From Phycisphaerales bacterium (GTDB lineage Bacteria; Planctomycetota; Phycisphaerae; Phycisphaerales; UBA1924), in assembly GCA_007693765.1 (NCBI GenBank), contig RECZ01000078.1, forward strand, positions 1 through 40,487: a stretch of 40,487 bases of DNA. Reading direction: 5' to 3'. The stretch's first letter is position 1. Each line of letters begins with the position of its first letter. The notes beneath the pieces are model-generated. The model ran no database searches. It saw only the letters and a list, made by a program, of their open reading frames with translations, and was not told where the DNA came from. Of this stretch, positions 31,422 to 40,431 are shown piece by piece. A program made the translations under genes and the position numbers.

Positions 31422-33758
31422 ATGCAGCCCAAGCAGGACCCCAGCACGGCGCGCCGCATCGAGCTGATCCTCGAGCAGATCGAGGCGCTGCCGACGCTGT
31501 CCTCCGTCGCCGCACGCCTGCTGCGGGCGTCCTCCTCATCCGAGGTGGACTTCAAAGAGATCGTCACGCTCATCGAGTCGGACCCGGCCCTCACCGCCCG
31601 CCTGCTGGCGTTGTGCCGGCGCGCCGGCAGCGTCACCAGCGAGGAGATCTCCACCGTCGAGCGCGCCGTGGTGCACCTCGGCTTCGACGCCGTGCGCGCC
31701 GCCGCCCTGAGCGTGCACATCTACGACCTCATGGCCGAGCCGCCCGGGCGCGAGCTCGACAAACAGGAAGAGGGCGACGCCCGGGCCTTCGACCGCCGCG
31801 CCTACTGGCGCCGCTCCATCGCCGTCGCCTGCGCCGCCGAGGCCCTCGCCGAGGAGCACCGCGCCGACAGCCGCGTCCCCCTGCCCACCGAGGCCTTCGC
31901 CTGCGGCATGCTGCACGGCGTGGGGCTGCTGGCCCTCGAGTACATCCTGCCGCGGTCCTTCGCGCGCGTGATCGAGCTCGCCGAGCGCACCCAGCGCGAC
32001 ATCGCCGACGTCGAGCGCGCCGTCATCGGCCTCGACCACTACACCGCCGGCCGACGCCTCGCCGAGCACTGGGGCCTGCCCCGCGTCCTCCACGACGTGA
32101 TCTGGATGCACGCGATGCCCTTCGAGAGCCTGCCCGACGTCGCCCACCGCAAGACGATCGGCGTCGTGGGCGTCGCCGTCGCCATGGCGCGCCGCCTGCA
32201 CATCGGCTCCGCGTGCGACTTCGGCCCGCCCAGCGACCCCGCCTCCCTCTGCCGCGCCTGCGGCCTCGACCCCGATGCGCCGCTCCGCATCGAGCGCCTG
32301 CTCCACGAGCGCGTGGCCGAGCGCGCCCGCGCCCTCGGCCTCGACGAGCCGGGCAGCGATCAGCTCCTGCTCGAATCGATCGCGCAGGCCAACCACCACC
32401 TGGCGCGCATGCGGTCCTCGTTCGCCGAACGGGAGCGCACCGCGCAGCGGCAGACCGAGGTGCTCGGCGCCATCGCCGCGTTCCACCGCGCCTCGCTCGC
32501 CACCAGCGACATGCCCGGTGTGTGCGCGCACATCGCGCTCTCCGCCGCCCGCATGCTCCGCGCCGATTTCATCGCCATCGTGCGCCCCTCCGCCGACAGC
32601 GACCGCTGGGAGACGCGCTCCTACCGCGCCGACGCCGAGCCCATCGCCACCAACCTCGTCGACCCGCCCGACGACGCCGCCGACGACCTCAGCGAGGCCC
32701 TCGCCGCCAGCGAGTGCAACGGGCCCGTGGTCTCGCAACTGCGCTGGCTCTGCGAGGCCGCGTCGCCCCCCAACGGCGCCGACGAGCTGCGCGTCATCCC
32801 CCTCATCATCGCGCCGGGGCGCGCCTGCGCGCTCATCCACAACGGCTCGGGCGGCGAGAAGCACTGCTCGCGGACCACCCTCCAGCCCCTCGTCAGCGTC
32901 TGGAGCGCCGCCCTCGCCGGCGCCGACGTGAACGAGGACGCCGAACGCCTCAACGAGGCCCTCGCCGACACCAACCGCAACCTCGTCGAGGCCCGCGAGA
33001 AGCTCGTCGAGATCGAGGCCCTCAAGCGCCTCGCCGAGTTCTCCGCCGGCGCCGCCCACGAGATGAACAACCCGCTGACGGTCATCTACGGCCGCGCCCA
33101 ACTCCTCGCCGAGCGCGTCGCCTCGCAGCGCGACATGCGCTCGCTCGAGGCTATCGAGCAGGCCGCGACCAAGCTCAGCGACATCATGACCTCGCTGCGC
33201 CTCTTCGCCGACCCGCCGCGCCCCTCCCCCGCCGAGGCCGACATCGGCAACATCCTCGGTCGGGCGCTGCGTCAGGCCTCGTCGCGCGTCACGCCCGACC
33301 CGGCCCGCCTGCACCGGCCGCGGGTGCGCCTCATCGTCGAGCAATCGCTGCCCAAGGTCCGCGTCGACGCCGAGCAGATCGTGCTCGCCGTCACCGAGGC
33401 CATCGTCAACTCGCTCGAGGCCGACCAGACGCGCATCGTCGAGGTCCGCGCCCACCAGGACCCCGCCGACGGGCGCCTGATCATCTGCGTGCGCGACGAC
33501 GGCGGCGGCATGTCCGACCACGCCGTCAAGCACGCCTTCGACCCCTTCTTCTCCGAGAAGAAGGCCGGGCGCAAGCAGGGGCTGGGCCTCGCCCGCGCCC
33601 GGCGCCTCGTGGGCCTGAACGGGGGGGACATGGCCATCCGCAGTGTTCCCGGACAGGGCACAACCGTGCTGATCACGCTCGATCCAAACGCCGATGGTGG
33701 GGAACACGCCGCGCCGGAGCGCGACGACGAGGACGCAACCGACAGCATCGCGGCCTGA
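31422..33758 (+). CDS. HDOD-GAF hybrid histidine kinase
   Basis: The protein has 778 residues from the ATG at 31422. An HDOD domain covers about 10-230 (LPTLSSVAARLLRASS, SDPALTARLLALCRRAG, VERAVVHLGFDAVRAAAL, FACGMLHGVGLLAL). A GAF-like region follows (about 345-500, LGAIAAFHRASLA and SAARMLRADFIAIVRP). The kinase core has the H-box AAHEMNNPLTVIYGRAQLL with His at about 546, the N-box AVTEAIVNSLEA, G1 DDGGGM, the F-box DPFFSEKK and G2 GLGLARARRL. There is no membrane helix, so it is cytoplasmic. It phosphorylates itself and presumably the upstream receiver. The HDOD part may bind a signalling nucleotide or a protein partner. Confidence 0.9.
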   Translation: MQPKQDPSTARRIELILEQIEALPTLSSVAARLLRASSSSEVDFKEIVTLIESDPALTARLLALCRRAGSVTSEEISTVERAVVHLGFDAVRAAALSVHIYDLMAEPPGRELDKQEEGDARAFDRRAYWRRSIAVACAAEALAEEHRADSRVPLPTEAFACGMLHGVGLLALEYILPRSFARVIELAERTQRDIADVERAVIGLDHYTAGRRLAEHWGLPRVLHDVIWMHAMPFESLPDVAHRKTIGVVGVAVAMARRLHIGSACDFGPPSDPASLCRACGLDPDAPLRIERLLHERVAERARALGLDEPGSDQLLLESIAQANHHLARMRSSFAERERTAQRQTEVLGAIAAFHRASLATSDMPGVCAHIALSAARMLRADFIAIVRPSADSDRWETRSYRADAEPIATNLVDPPDDAADDLSEALAASECNGPVVSQLRWLCEAASPPNGADELRVIPLIIAPGRACALIHNGSGGEKHCSRTTLQPLVSVWSAALAGADVNEDAERLNEALADTNRNLVEAREKLVEIEALKRLAEFSAGAAHEMNNPLTVIYGRAQLLAERVASQRDMRSLEAIEQAATKLSDIMTSLRLFADPPRPSPAEADIGNILGRALRQASSRVTPDPARLHRPRVRLIVEQSLPKVRVDAEQIVLAVTEAIVNSLEADQTRIVEVRAHQDPADGRLIICVRDDGGGMSDHAVKHAFDPFFSEKKAGRKQGLGLARARRLVGLNGGDMAIRSVPGQGTTVLITLDPNADGGEHAAPERDDEDATDSIAA

Positions 33759-33796
33759 ACGCCGCGCTCACCCAAGGACGGGAAGCAAACAACGCC

Positions 33797-34933
33797 ATGG
33801 CCGGCACACCACGAGGAGAGCGAGCCCGCAAGACCACAGCGCAACGCGTCGCCGCCGCGCCCGCGGCCCGCGTGCTGCTCGTCGAGCCCGCCGCCAAGGC
33901 CGACGCCCACGCCGACGCCGCACTCACCGGCCACGGCGTGGAGTGCTCGCGCGTTCACTGCGCCGCCGACGCCCTCGCCGCCGTCACGCTCGAGCCCTTC
34001 GACCTCGCCGTCGTCGACGTCCGCCTGCCCGACGCCGACGGCCTCGAACTGGCCCGCGAGATCATCAACCAGCCGGGGCAGGCGCCCTGCGTCATCCTCA
34101 TCGCCGACGCGCCCACCCTCGACGACGCCACCGACGCCCTCCGCATGGGCGCGGCGGACATCGTCGCCCGACCCATCGACGCCCACGACCTCACCGCCCG
34201 CGCCCTCCGCGCCATCGCCGCCGCTCGCGCAGCGCGCGAGCAAACCGCCGAGATCGTCCGCCTCCGACGCAACTGCCGACGCCTCAACGATGCGCGCCAA
34301 CAGGTGACGCGCCAGATCGATTCGCTCTGCAACGACCTCGCCGACGCGTACCAGGAGCTTGCCGAACAAATGAGCCAGGTCACACTCGCCAGCGAATTCA
34401 CGTCGATGCTCCGCAACGAGCTGGACGTCGAAGCCCTCCTGCGCACCAGCCTCGAGTTCATCCTCGCGCGATCGGGGCCGACCAACGGGGCGATCTTCCT
34501 GCCCAGCAACCACTGCGACTTCAGCCTCGGCGCCTACGTCAACTACAACTTCCCCAAGGACACCGTCGACGTGCTGCTCGACCACCTCGCCGACGTGCTC
34601 GCCCCCCGCTTCCAAGACGAGAACGAGGTGCTGCGGTTCACCGACGACGAGGCCATCGCCAAGCGCCTCGGCGACGATGCGCACTGGCTGGCGGACTCGG
34701 GCCTGATCGTCTTCTCCTGCCGCCACGAGGGCGAGTGCCTCGCCGTCGTGGCGCTGTTCCGCGACAACGCCGAGCCCTTCGCCGACGACCTCGACGCCCA
34801 ACTGCGCATCATCGGCGACGTCTTCGCCAAGCAGCTCGCCCGCGTCATCCGCATCCACCACCGCCACAAGCCCGAGAACGCGTGGCCCGGCTTCGAGGAA
34901 GACGACAGCGCCGACGGCGGCCTCGCCGCCTGA
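33797..34933 (+). CDS. Degenerate receiver-GAF protein
   Basis: The protein has 378 residues from the ATG at 33797. The N-terminal receiver (about 24-142) keeps the phosphoacceptor D74 (VVDVRLPD) but lacks the acidic pocket (VEPA where DD is usual). It has Ala (A103) in place of the switch Ser/Thr and Arg (R125, ARPID) in place of the Lys. A helical linker, possibly coiled coil, covers about 150-195. A GAF domain (about 205-360) has EALLRTSLEFILARSG, GAIFLPSNHCDFSLGAY and SGLIVFSCRHEGECLAVVAL. The output may be regulated by ligand binding to the GAF domain rather than by phosphorylation. It follows the kinase gene by 38 bases. Confidence 0.82.
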   Translation: MAGTPRGERARKTTAQRVAAAPAARVLLVEPAAKADAHADAALTGHGVECSRVHCAADALAAVTLEPFDLAVVDVRLPDADGLELAREIINQPGQAPCVILIADAPTLDDATDALRMGAADIVARPIDAHDLTARALRAIAAARAAREQTAEIVRLRRNCRRLNDARQQVTRQIDSLCNDLADAYQELAEQMSQVTLASEFTSMLRNELDVEALLRTSLEFILARSGPTNGAIFLPSNHCDFSLGAYVNYNFPKDTVDVLLDHLADVLAPRFQDENEVLRFTDDEAIAKRLGDDAHWLADSGLIVFSCRHEGECLAVVALFRDNAEPFADDLDAQLRIIGDVFAKQLARVIRIHHRHKPENAWPGFEEDDSADGGLAA

Positions 34934-34950
34934 GCCCCCCGGAGGGCCGC

Positions 34951-36627
34951 TCAGCCGCGCCGGGTCGGGCGTTCCGTCGGCGGCGGGGCGGGGGCGTCCT
35001 TCTCCTCGCCCGCCTCGTCGATGCGCTCATCCTCTGATTCGTCCCCGATGTCGTCATCGAGATCGTCGAGATCGTCGATGGGCTCGATGTCGTCGAAGTC
35101 CTCGAGCTCGCCGAACGATTCGTACTCCTCGTCGCTCACGCCCTCCACGCGTCGGACGGCGGCCTTCTTCGCGGGGCGCGCATCCGGGGCGTCGGCGTCG
35201 AACGCCTCCTCGTCGCGACGGCGGCCGCGCACGATCAGCCGCACCGGCACCTCCTCGAAGGCCGTCTCCTCGCGGATGCGGTTGAGGATGAACCGCTCGC
35301 GCTCGGGCGAGAAGAGCTCCGGCTTGTTGACCACCAGCACGATCGTCGGCGGCTCCACGCTCACCTGCGTCGCGTAGAGCAGACGCAGGCGGCGCCCGAG
35401 CTTGGACGACGGCCCCTGATCCACCACGCGCTGCAGCACCCGGTTGAGCTCGCCCGTGCCCACCCGCGTGCGGGCCTGCGCCCGCAGGTCGAAGGCCACG
35501 TCGATCGCGCCCCACACGCGGCCCTTCTTCGCGCCCTCCAGCGCGGAGGTGAAGACGAGCGGGCTGTTCGCCAGCCCCTTGAGCTCCTTGTCGATGTAGT
35601 CGCGGTACGTCTCCGTCGTGACGGGCTTGCCCTTCACGACCCGCCCGCGGGCGACGTCCCACTTGTTCACGACCACCACGCAGGGCTTGAAGGTCTTCTG
35701 CACCTCCTGCGTGAGCTGCTTGTCGACCTGCGAGATGGGCTCCGAGGCGTCCACGATGAAGAGCACCACGTCGGCGCGCCGGATCGCGCGACGGGCGCGG
35801 TCGTACGCCCACCACTCCACTTGGTCCTGCATGCTCTTGCGCTTGCGGACGCCGGCGGTGTCGATGGCGACGAACGCCTTGCCGTCGCGCTCGAACCGCA
35901 CGTCGATGGCGTCGCGCGTGGTGCCGGCGATCTCGCTGACGATCACCCGCTCCTCGCCCGCCAAGGCGTTGACCAGCGTCGACTTGCCCGCGTTGCGCTT
36001 GCCCACGATGGCGACGCGCAGCTCGTCGTCGGGGCGGGCCTCCTCCTCCGTCGCCTCGGGCAGCATCTCGAAGAGCTTGTCGATGAAGTCGCGCCGCAGG
36101 TAGTTGCTCTTGGCCGAGATCATCATCGGCTCACCGAACCCGAGGCGGGCCGCGTCGATCGCGTGCGACTCCCACCCCTGCCCGTCCACCTTGTTGGCCA
36201 CCACCACCACTTTCGACGCGGCGTTGTCGCCCAGCCCGCCCTGGCGCAGCAGCCGCGCGACCTCCTCGTCCGCCGCGACGATGCCCGCCTGGGCGTCGAC
36301 CACGAACAGCACGAGGTCGGCGTCGTTGATGGCGCTGGCGATCTGGCGCTCGATGGGGCCGGTGAGGCGCGTCAGATCGGCGCCCACGTCATCCTGCACG
36401 CGCCCGTCGGCGATGTACACGCCGTAGCCGCCCGTGTCCGTCACCTCCACCATGCGGGGGTCGCCGCTGCCGTCGGGGGAGTCCAGCTCCACGACCACGC
36501 TGACGCGGTCGCGCGTGACGCCCGGCGTCGGATCGACGATCGACACCTTCGCCTTCGCCAGCAGGTTCAACAGCGAAGACTTCCCCACATTGGGGCGACC
36601 GACGATCGCGATGCGGCTCATGGACAT
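34951..36627 (-). CDS. der: Ribosome biogenesis GTPase Der
   Basis: The protein has 558 residues from the ATG at 36627 (an ATG at 36621 is the alternative). It has two GTPase domains in tandem, typical of Der. Domain 1 has GRPNVGKSS, DTGG and NKVD; domain 2 has GKRNAGKST, DTAGVRKRKSM and NKWD. A KH-like C-terminal domain follows (LNRVLQRVVDQGP, FILNRIREETAFEEVPVRLI). It acts in assembly of the large ribosomal subunit. The tail after about residue 475 is unusual: about 80 residues that are strongly acidic (DDIEPIDDLDDLDDDIG, DESEDERIDE) and then Pro-rich. Typical Der is about 440-490 residues. Its gene is first in a minus-strand run and lies just downstream of an ABC exporter gene. Confidence 0.93.
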   Translation of the reverse strand: MSMSRIAIVGRPNVGKSSLLNLLAKAKVSIVDPTPGVTRDRVSVVVELDSPDGSGDPRMVEVTDTGGYGVYIADGRVQDDVGADLTRLTGPIERQIASAINDADLVLFVVDAQAGIVAADEEVARLLRQGGLGDNAASKVVVVANKVDGQGWESHAIDAARLGFGEPMMISAKSNYLRRDFIDKLFEMLPEATEEEARPDDELRVAIVGKRNAGKSTLVNALAGEERVIVSEIAGTTRDAIDVRFERDGKAFVAIDTAGVRKRKSMQDQVEWWAYDRARRAIRRADVVLFIVDASEPISQVDKQLTQEVQKTFKPCVVVVNKWDVARGRVVKGKPVTTETYRDYIDKELKGLANSPLVFTSALEGAKKGRVWGAIDVAFDLRAQARTRVGTGELNRVLQRVVDQGPSSKLGRRLRLLYATQVSVEPPTIVLVVNKPELFSPERERFILNRIREETAFEEVPVRLIVRGRRRDEEAFDADAPDARPAKKAAVRRVEGVSDEEYESFGELEDFDDIEPIDDLDDLDDDIGDESEDERIDEAGEEKDAPAPPPTERPTRRG

Positions 36628-36747
36628 AGTCCGGATTGTAGGCGACCTCACTGGCGGTCCAGCCCCCATCAGTGGGGTCCGCATCCCTCTGGTGGGGCAC
36701 ACTACGGTGGTGGGGCGGCCCTCCGAGGCAGAGAGCACCGCCCCCGC
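36628..36747. repeat. Intergenic stretch with TGGGG repeats
   Basis: The gap has several GTGGGG copies (AGTGGGG, TGGTGGGG, GGTGGTGGGG) and a CCCCA-TCAG-TGGGG hairpin at about 36665-36678. The segment GGTGGGGCACACTACGG resembles the arms of the element at 26975-27011. No T-run is present, so it is not a clear terminator for the ABC exporter gene. Confidence 0.4.
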
Positions 36748-38592
36748 TCAGCCCGGGGCGCCCACCAACTGGTTCGCCGTCAGCACCCGGTAGACGCCGC
36801 ACCGCTCCAGCAGCTCGGCGTGGCGGCCCACGTCCGCCACGCGCCCCTCGTGGAGCACCACGATGCGGTCGGCGTTGATGACCGTGCTCAGCCGGTGCGC
36901 CACCACCAGGCACGTGCGCCCCTTCGAGAACTCCGCCAGCGCCCCGGTGATCTGCGCCTCGCTGTCGGCGTCGATCATGCTCGTCGCCTCGTCGAGCAGC
37001 AGGATCGAGGGGTTGCGCAGGTACGCCCGCGCGATGGCGATGCGCTGACGCTGCCCGCCCGAGAGCGTCACGCCCTGCTCCCCCACCGGCGCGTCGTACC
37101 CCCCCGGCTTCTGCGTGATGAACTCGTGCGCCCTGGCGAACGTCGCCGCCTCGACGATCCGCTCGCGCGACACGTTCTCGGCGCCGTAGGCGATGTTGGA
37201 GGCGATCGTGCCGCGGAACAGCACCACCTCCTGCGTCACCACGCCGATCTGTCGGCGCAGGCTCCGCAGGTGGTGCGCGCGGATATCGAGCCCGTCGAGC
37301 AGCACCCGGCCCTCATCGGGGTCGAACAGGCGCGGCACGAGCGAGATGAGCGTCGTCTTCCCCGATCCGTTGGCGCCGACGAAGGCGACCGTCTCGCCGT
37401 GGCGGATCGTCACGCTCACGCCGTCGAGCGCCGGCCGCTCCGATCCGGGGTACGAGAACCGCACGTCCTCGAAGGCGATCGACTCCGCGTGGCGCGGCAG
37501 GCGGGGCAGCCTCGATGCGCCGTCGGACGAGGCGGACGATTCCGACTCCGCGTCGATGAGCTCCGCGATGCGCTGCGCCGCCGGCGCCGCCGACTGGATG
37601 TCCTGCACGATCCCGCTCAGCGGCTTGAGGCTGCCCGCCGCGACGGCCAGGCCGGTGAGCGCGGCGAAGAAGTTGGCCGCCTCCATGTCGCCGTCGATGA
37701 TCTGCTTGGCGTAGTACAGCGACCACGCCCCCAGCACGAAGATGGCGATCGTCTCCAGCAGCGGGCCCGAGACCGCCTTGGCCGTGCGGGCGCGCAGGTG
37801 CTGGCGCATGAGCTCGCGGTTGAACCGCGAGAACCGGCCCGTCTCGTAGCGCTCGGTGGTGTGCGTCTTGACCACGCGCAGCCCCTGCATCGACTCGTTC
37901 GTCACCGCCAGCAGTTGCGACTGCGCCTTCATCGCCCCGCGCGACGCCCGCTTCACCACCTTGCCCAGCTTGCGGATGATCCACCCCAGCAACAGCGCCA
38001 CGGGGATCGCCCCCAGCGAGCGCCAGTCCACCAGCACCGCCGCGATGAACCCGGCGATGCCCTTGGTGACCTGCGCCGGCCCCTTGTTCACCAGCGCCAT
38101 CAGGCCGGAGTTCAGCTTGGATGTGTCGTTGACGATCCGGCTCACGATGTCGTTCACGCCGCTCGCCAGCACCGACCGCATGGGCAGGTGCACCACGCTG
38201 CGGAAGGCGTCGCGGCGCACGCCCGTCACCACCCGCGTCGCCAGCGTGACGGACCAGTACGCGTGCAGGAAGTTCGCCGTCGCACCGAAGACCGTGAGCA
38301 CGCACAGCGCCAGCACGATCCACAGCACGCTCTGGAAGCGATCCGACGGCAGCGCGTCGATCCACGCCGCGGGCGCGCCCACGCCGATGATGGCCTCCGC
38401 CCTCGCGCTGAGCGAGCCCACCAGTTCCGGCAGCGGCGCCCCCTCGTCGTCGAGGATGTTTTTCAGCGCCGGCGCGAGCGCCATGATTCCCACCCCCAGC
38501 CCGCCCGCCGACAGGAACGCCGCGAGCACCGCCGCCGTCAAGAGGGCGCGGTGCCGCAACATCTGCTTCGCGAAACGCCAGAAGTCGTGCAT
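36748..38592 (-). CDS. MsbA-like ABC exporter (fused membrane and ATPase domains)
   Basis: The protein has 614 residues from the ATG at 38592. The N-terminal part (about 1-340) carries six membrane helices, for example LLTAAVLAAFLSAGGLGVGI, VLWIVLALCVLTVFGATANF and LETIAIFVLGAWSLYYA. The C-terminal ATPase has Walker A GANGSGKTT (about 415), the Q-loop VTQEVVLF, the signature LSGGQRQRIAIARAYL, Walker B ILLLDEATS and the H-loop VVAHRLS. It is a half-transporter that should act as a homodimer. In this layout the exported substrate is usually a lipid, lipid-linked sugar or drug; it cannot be named here. The next gene, aroA, ends 43 bases upstream of its start. Confidence 0.92.
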   Translation of the reverse strand: MHDFWRFAKQMLRHRALLTAAVLAAFLSAGGLGVGIMALAPALKNILDDEGAPLPELVGSLSARAEAIIGVGAPAAWIDALPSDRFQSVLWIVLALCVLTVFGATANFLHAYWSVTLATRVVTGVRRDAFRSVVHLPMRSVLASGVNDIVSRIVNDTSKLNSGLMALVNKGPAQVTKGIAGFIAAVLVDWRSLGAIPVALLLGWIIRKLGKVVKRASRGAMKAQSQLLAVTNESMQGLRVVKTHTTERYETGRFSRFNRELMRQHLRARTAKAVSGPLLETIAIFVLGAWSLYYAKQIIDGDMEAANFFAALTGLAVAAGSLKPLSGIVQDIQSAAPAAQRIAELIDAESESSASSDGASRLPRLPRHAESIAFEDVRFSYPGSERPALDGVSVTIRHGETVAFVGANGSGKTTLISLVPRLFDPDEGRVLLDGLDIRAHHLRSLRRQIGVVTQEVVLFRGTIASNIAYGAENVSRERIVEAATFARAHEFITQKPGGYDAPVGEQGVTLSGGQRQRIAIARAYLRNPSILLLDEATSMIDADSEAQITGALAEFSKGRTCLVVAHRLSTVINADRIVVLHEGRVADVGRHAELLERCGVYRVLTANQLVGAPG

Positions 38593-38635
38593 AGGGGGAG
38601 AGTTCTCTTGTCCGGGCCGGCTCGCTCCGTCGCGA

Positions 38636-40003
38636 TCACGCAGGCCCGCCGCACGCCTCGACCAACGAGGCGAGGTCCGCCCAGTATCGCGGGTAAGTCT
38701 TCGCGACGCACGCCGGATCGGCGACCGCCACGCCTCCACGGCGCAAACCCGCGAGCGAGAGCGCCATCGCCATGCGGTGATCGTTGTACGTGTCGAACAC
38801 GACGGCGCCCGCCGCGGCCACGTCCGTGGGAGGCGGCTCGATCCGAAGCCGGTCCGCCCCCGCCGTCGCCCGCGCCCCCAGTTTCGTCAGTTCGTTCTCC
38901 AGCGCCGCGAGCCGATCCGTCTCCTTGACGCGCAGCGTCCGCAGGCCCGTGATCGTCGTCGGCCCCTGCGCGAAACACGCCACGACCGCCAGCGTGAGGG
39001 CCGCGTCGGGCATGTCGCTCATGTCGATGTCCACGCCGCGCAACGCGCCCGTCCCTTCAACGCCCAGCGTCCCGTCGCGCTCGATCACCCGCGCCCCCAT
39101 CGCCCCCAGCGCATCGACGAACCGCGCATCGCCCTGCGATGAGCCCCTCGTCAGACCCGGCGCCACGCAGCGCAAGCCCGGTGTGATCGCCGCGGCGCCC
39201 CAGAAGTACGTCGCCCCGCTCGCGTCCGGCTCCACGTCCAGCGCGAACCCGCCCAGGGGGCCGTGCCCGACCGCGATGTCGCGCAGATCCTCGCTGGCGC
39301 GCACGCCCTTCGCCCCCAGCGCGCGCAGCAGGCCCAGCGTCATCGCGATGTAGGGCGGGCTCGTCGGCTCACCCTCGATTCGGATGCGCACGCCCTCCGC
39401 CAGCCACGGCGCCGCCAGCAGCAGCGCCGACACGAACTGCCCCGACGCCAGCGTCGGCAGCACGACCTCGCCGCCGACGAACGATGCGCTCGGCTCCACC
39501 CGCACCGGCGGGCAGCCCTCTTCGCCCGCATAAACCACGCGCCCGCCCAGCGCCCGCAGCGCATCGACCAACTGCCCGATGGGCCGCTCGCGCATCCGCG
39601 CATCGCCGTCGATGACCACCGGCGCATCCGCCAGCCCCGCCGCGGCCGTCAGGAACCGCACCGCCGTGCCCGCGTTGCCCAGTTCGAGCGTCGCCCCCGC
39701 GCCCCCCGTGCGCCAGCGGCCCCCGACGCCCTCGACGCGCACCGCGCTCTCCCCCTCGCGCGTGGTGCGCGCGCCCAGCGCCGCGACGGCGCCGAGCATG
39801 CGCTGCGCATCGTCGGCGTCGAGCAGGGCGCCGCGAAGCGAGGAGGAACCCGACGCCAGCCCCGCCAGCAGCAGCGCCCGGTTGGTGATGCTCTTGGACC
39901 CCGGCGGGCGGACCGCGATTTTCGTCGGCGCGCCCACGCGCAACGCGGGGATCGGCAGCGGATCGGGCAGCACGTCCAGCGGCGCGCGCAAGAGGTTGGT
40001 CAT
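38636..40003 (-). CDS. aroA: 3-phosphoshikimate 1-carboxyvinyltransferase (EPSP synthase)
   Basis: The protein has 455 residues from the ATG at 40003. It transfers the enolpyruvyl group of PEP to shikimate-3-phosphate, the sixth step of the shikimate pathway. Family motifs are PPGSKSITNRALLLAGLA (about 34-51), ELGNAGTAVRFLTAA (about 105-119), RMRERPIGQLVDALRALG (about 135-152), SGQFVSALLLAAP, ATYFWGAAAI, the Asp-containing DMSDMPDAALTLAV, and RVKETDRLAALENEL. A short N-terminal extension (about 20 residues) precedes the first motif. It lies between a GroES-like gene and an ABC exporter gene, all on one strand. Confidence 0.95.
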   Translation of the reverse strand: MTNLLRAPLDVLPDPLPIPALRVGAPTKIAVRPPGSKSITNRALLLAGLASGSSSLRGALLDADDAQRMLGAVAALGARTTREGESAVRVEGVGGRWRTGGAGATLELGNAGTAVRFLTAAAGLADAPVVIDGDARMRERPIGQLVDALRALGGRVVYAGEEGCPPVRVEPSASFVGGEVVLPTLASGQFVSALLLAAPWLAEGVRIRIEGEPTSPPYIAMTLGLLRALGAKGVRASEDLRDIAVGHGPLGGFALDVEPDASGATYFWGAAAITPGLRCVAPGLTRGSSQGDARFVDALGAMGARVIERDGTLGVEGTGALRGVDIDMSDMPDAALTLAVVACFAQGPTTITGLRTLRVKETDRLAALENELTKLGARATAGADRLRIEPPPTDVAAAGAVVFDTYNDHRMAMALSLAGLRRGGVAVADPACVAKTYPRYWADLASLVEACGGPA

Positions 40004-40037
40004 CGGGTGCGCCCCCGCGCGATGCGCCGCATCGCGC

Positions 40038-40370
40038 TCATTCGTCGCCCGACGCCTCGCGCCGGAAGACCGCGACGACGTCCTCGACGGGGATCACGTA
40101 GAGGCGGTTGTCGCCCTCGAAATCCACCGGCACGCCGTGCTTGGGGTTGAACAGCACGCGGTCGTACTGCTTGATGGGGTAGTCCTCGTCGTTGGCGACC
40201 TGCGCCGAGATAGCCACCACGCGCCCGGTGAGCGTGGGGATCTCGATCTTGTCGGGCAGGTGGATGCCGGACTTGGTCTGCTTCTTGTCCTCGTCCTTGC
40301 GGATCAGCACGCGGGCGCCCAGGGGCTCCACGACTTCCAGCTTCGACGGCGTGTTCTTTTGCTTTGCCAT
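40038..40370 (-). CDS. groES: GroES-like co-chaperonin
   Basis: The protein has 110 residues from the ATG at 40370; the in-frame ATG at 40385 is less likely. Motifs are EPLGARVLIRKDEDKKQTKSG (the start of the Cpn10 domain), GIHLPDKIEIPTLTGRVVAI (carrying the mobile loop that contacts GroEL), and IKQYDRVLFNPKHGVPVDF. The C-terminus has YVIPVEDVVAVF. It is slightly longer than usual GroES (about 97 residues), with a short Lys-rich N-terminal extension. No groEL is seen. No CIRCE-type repeat is visible in the short upstream stretch. Confidence 0.88.
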   Translation of the reverse strand: MAKQKNTPSKLEVVEPLGARVLIRKDEDKKQTKSGIHLPDKIEIPTLTGRVVAISAQVANDEDYPIKQYDRVLFNPKHGVPVDFEGDNRLYVIPVEDVVAVFRREASGDE

Positions 40371-40431
40371 GGCGGTGTCGGGCACAGTCTAGCGCCGATC
40401 GCCCGGCCCATGCCGAGCGACGCGACCTGTA

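Noticed and set aside
31613-33780. Long plus-strand frame overlapping the HDOD kinase
   Set aside because: The translation is an Arg/Pro-rich shadow in another frame until it reaches the real receiver-GAF gene starting at 33797.
35821-38928. 1035-codon plus-strand frame opposite der, the ABC exporter and aroA
   Set aside because: It crosses three well-supported genes on the other strand and has no recognisable domain.
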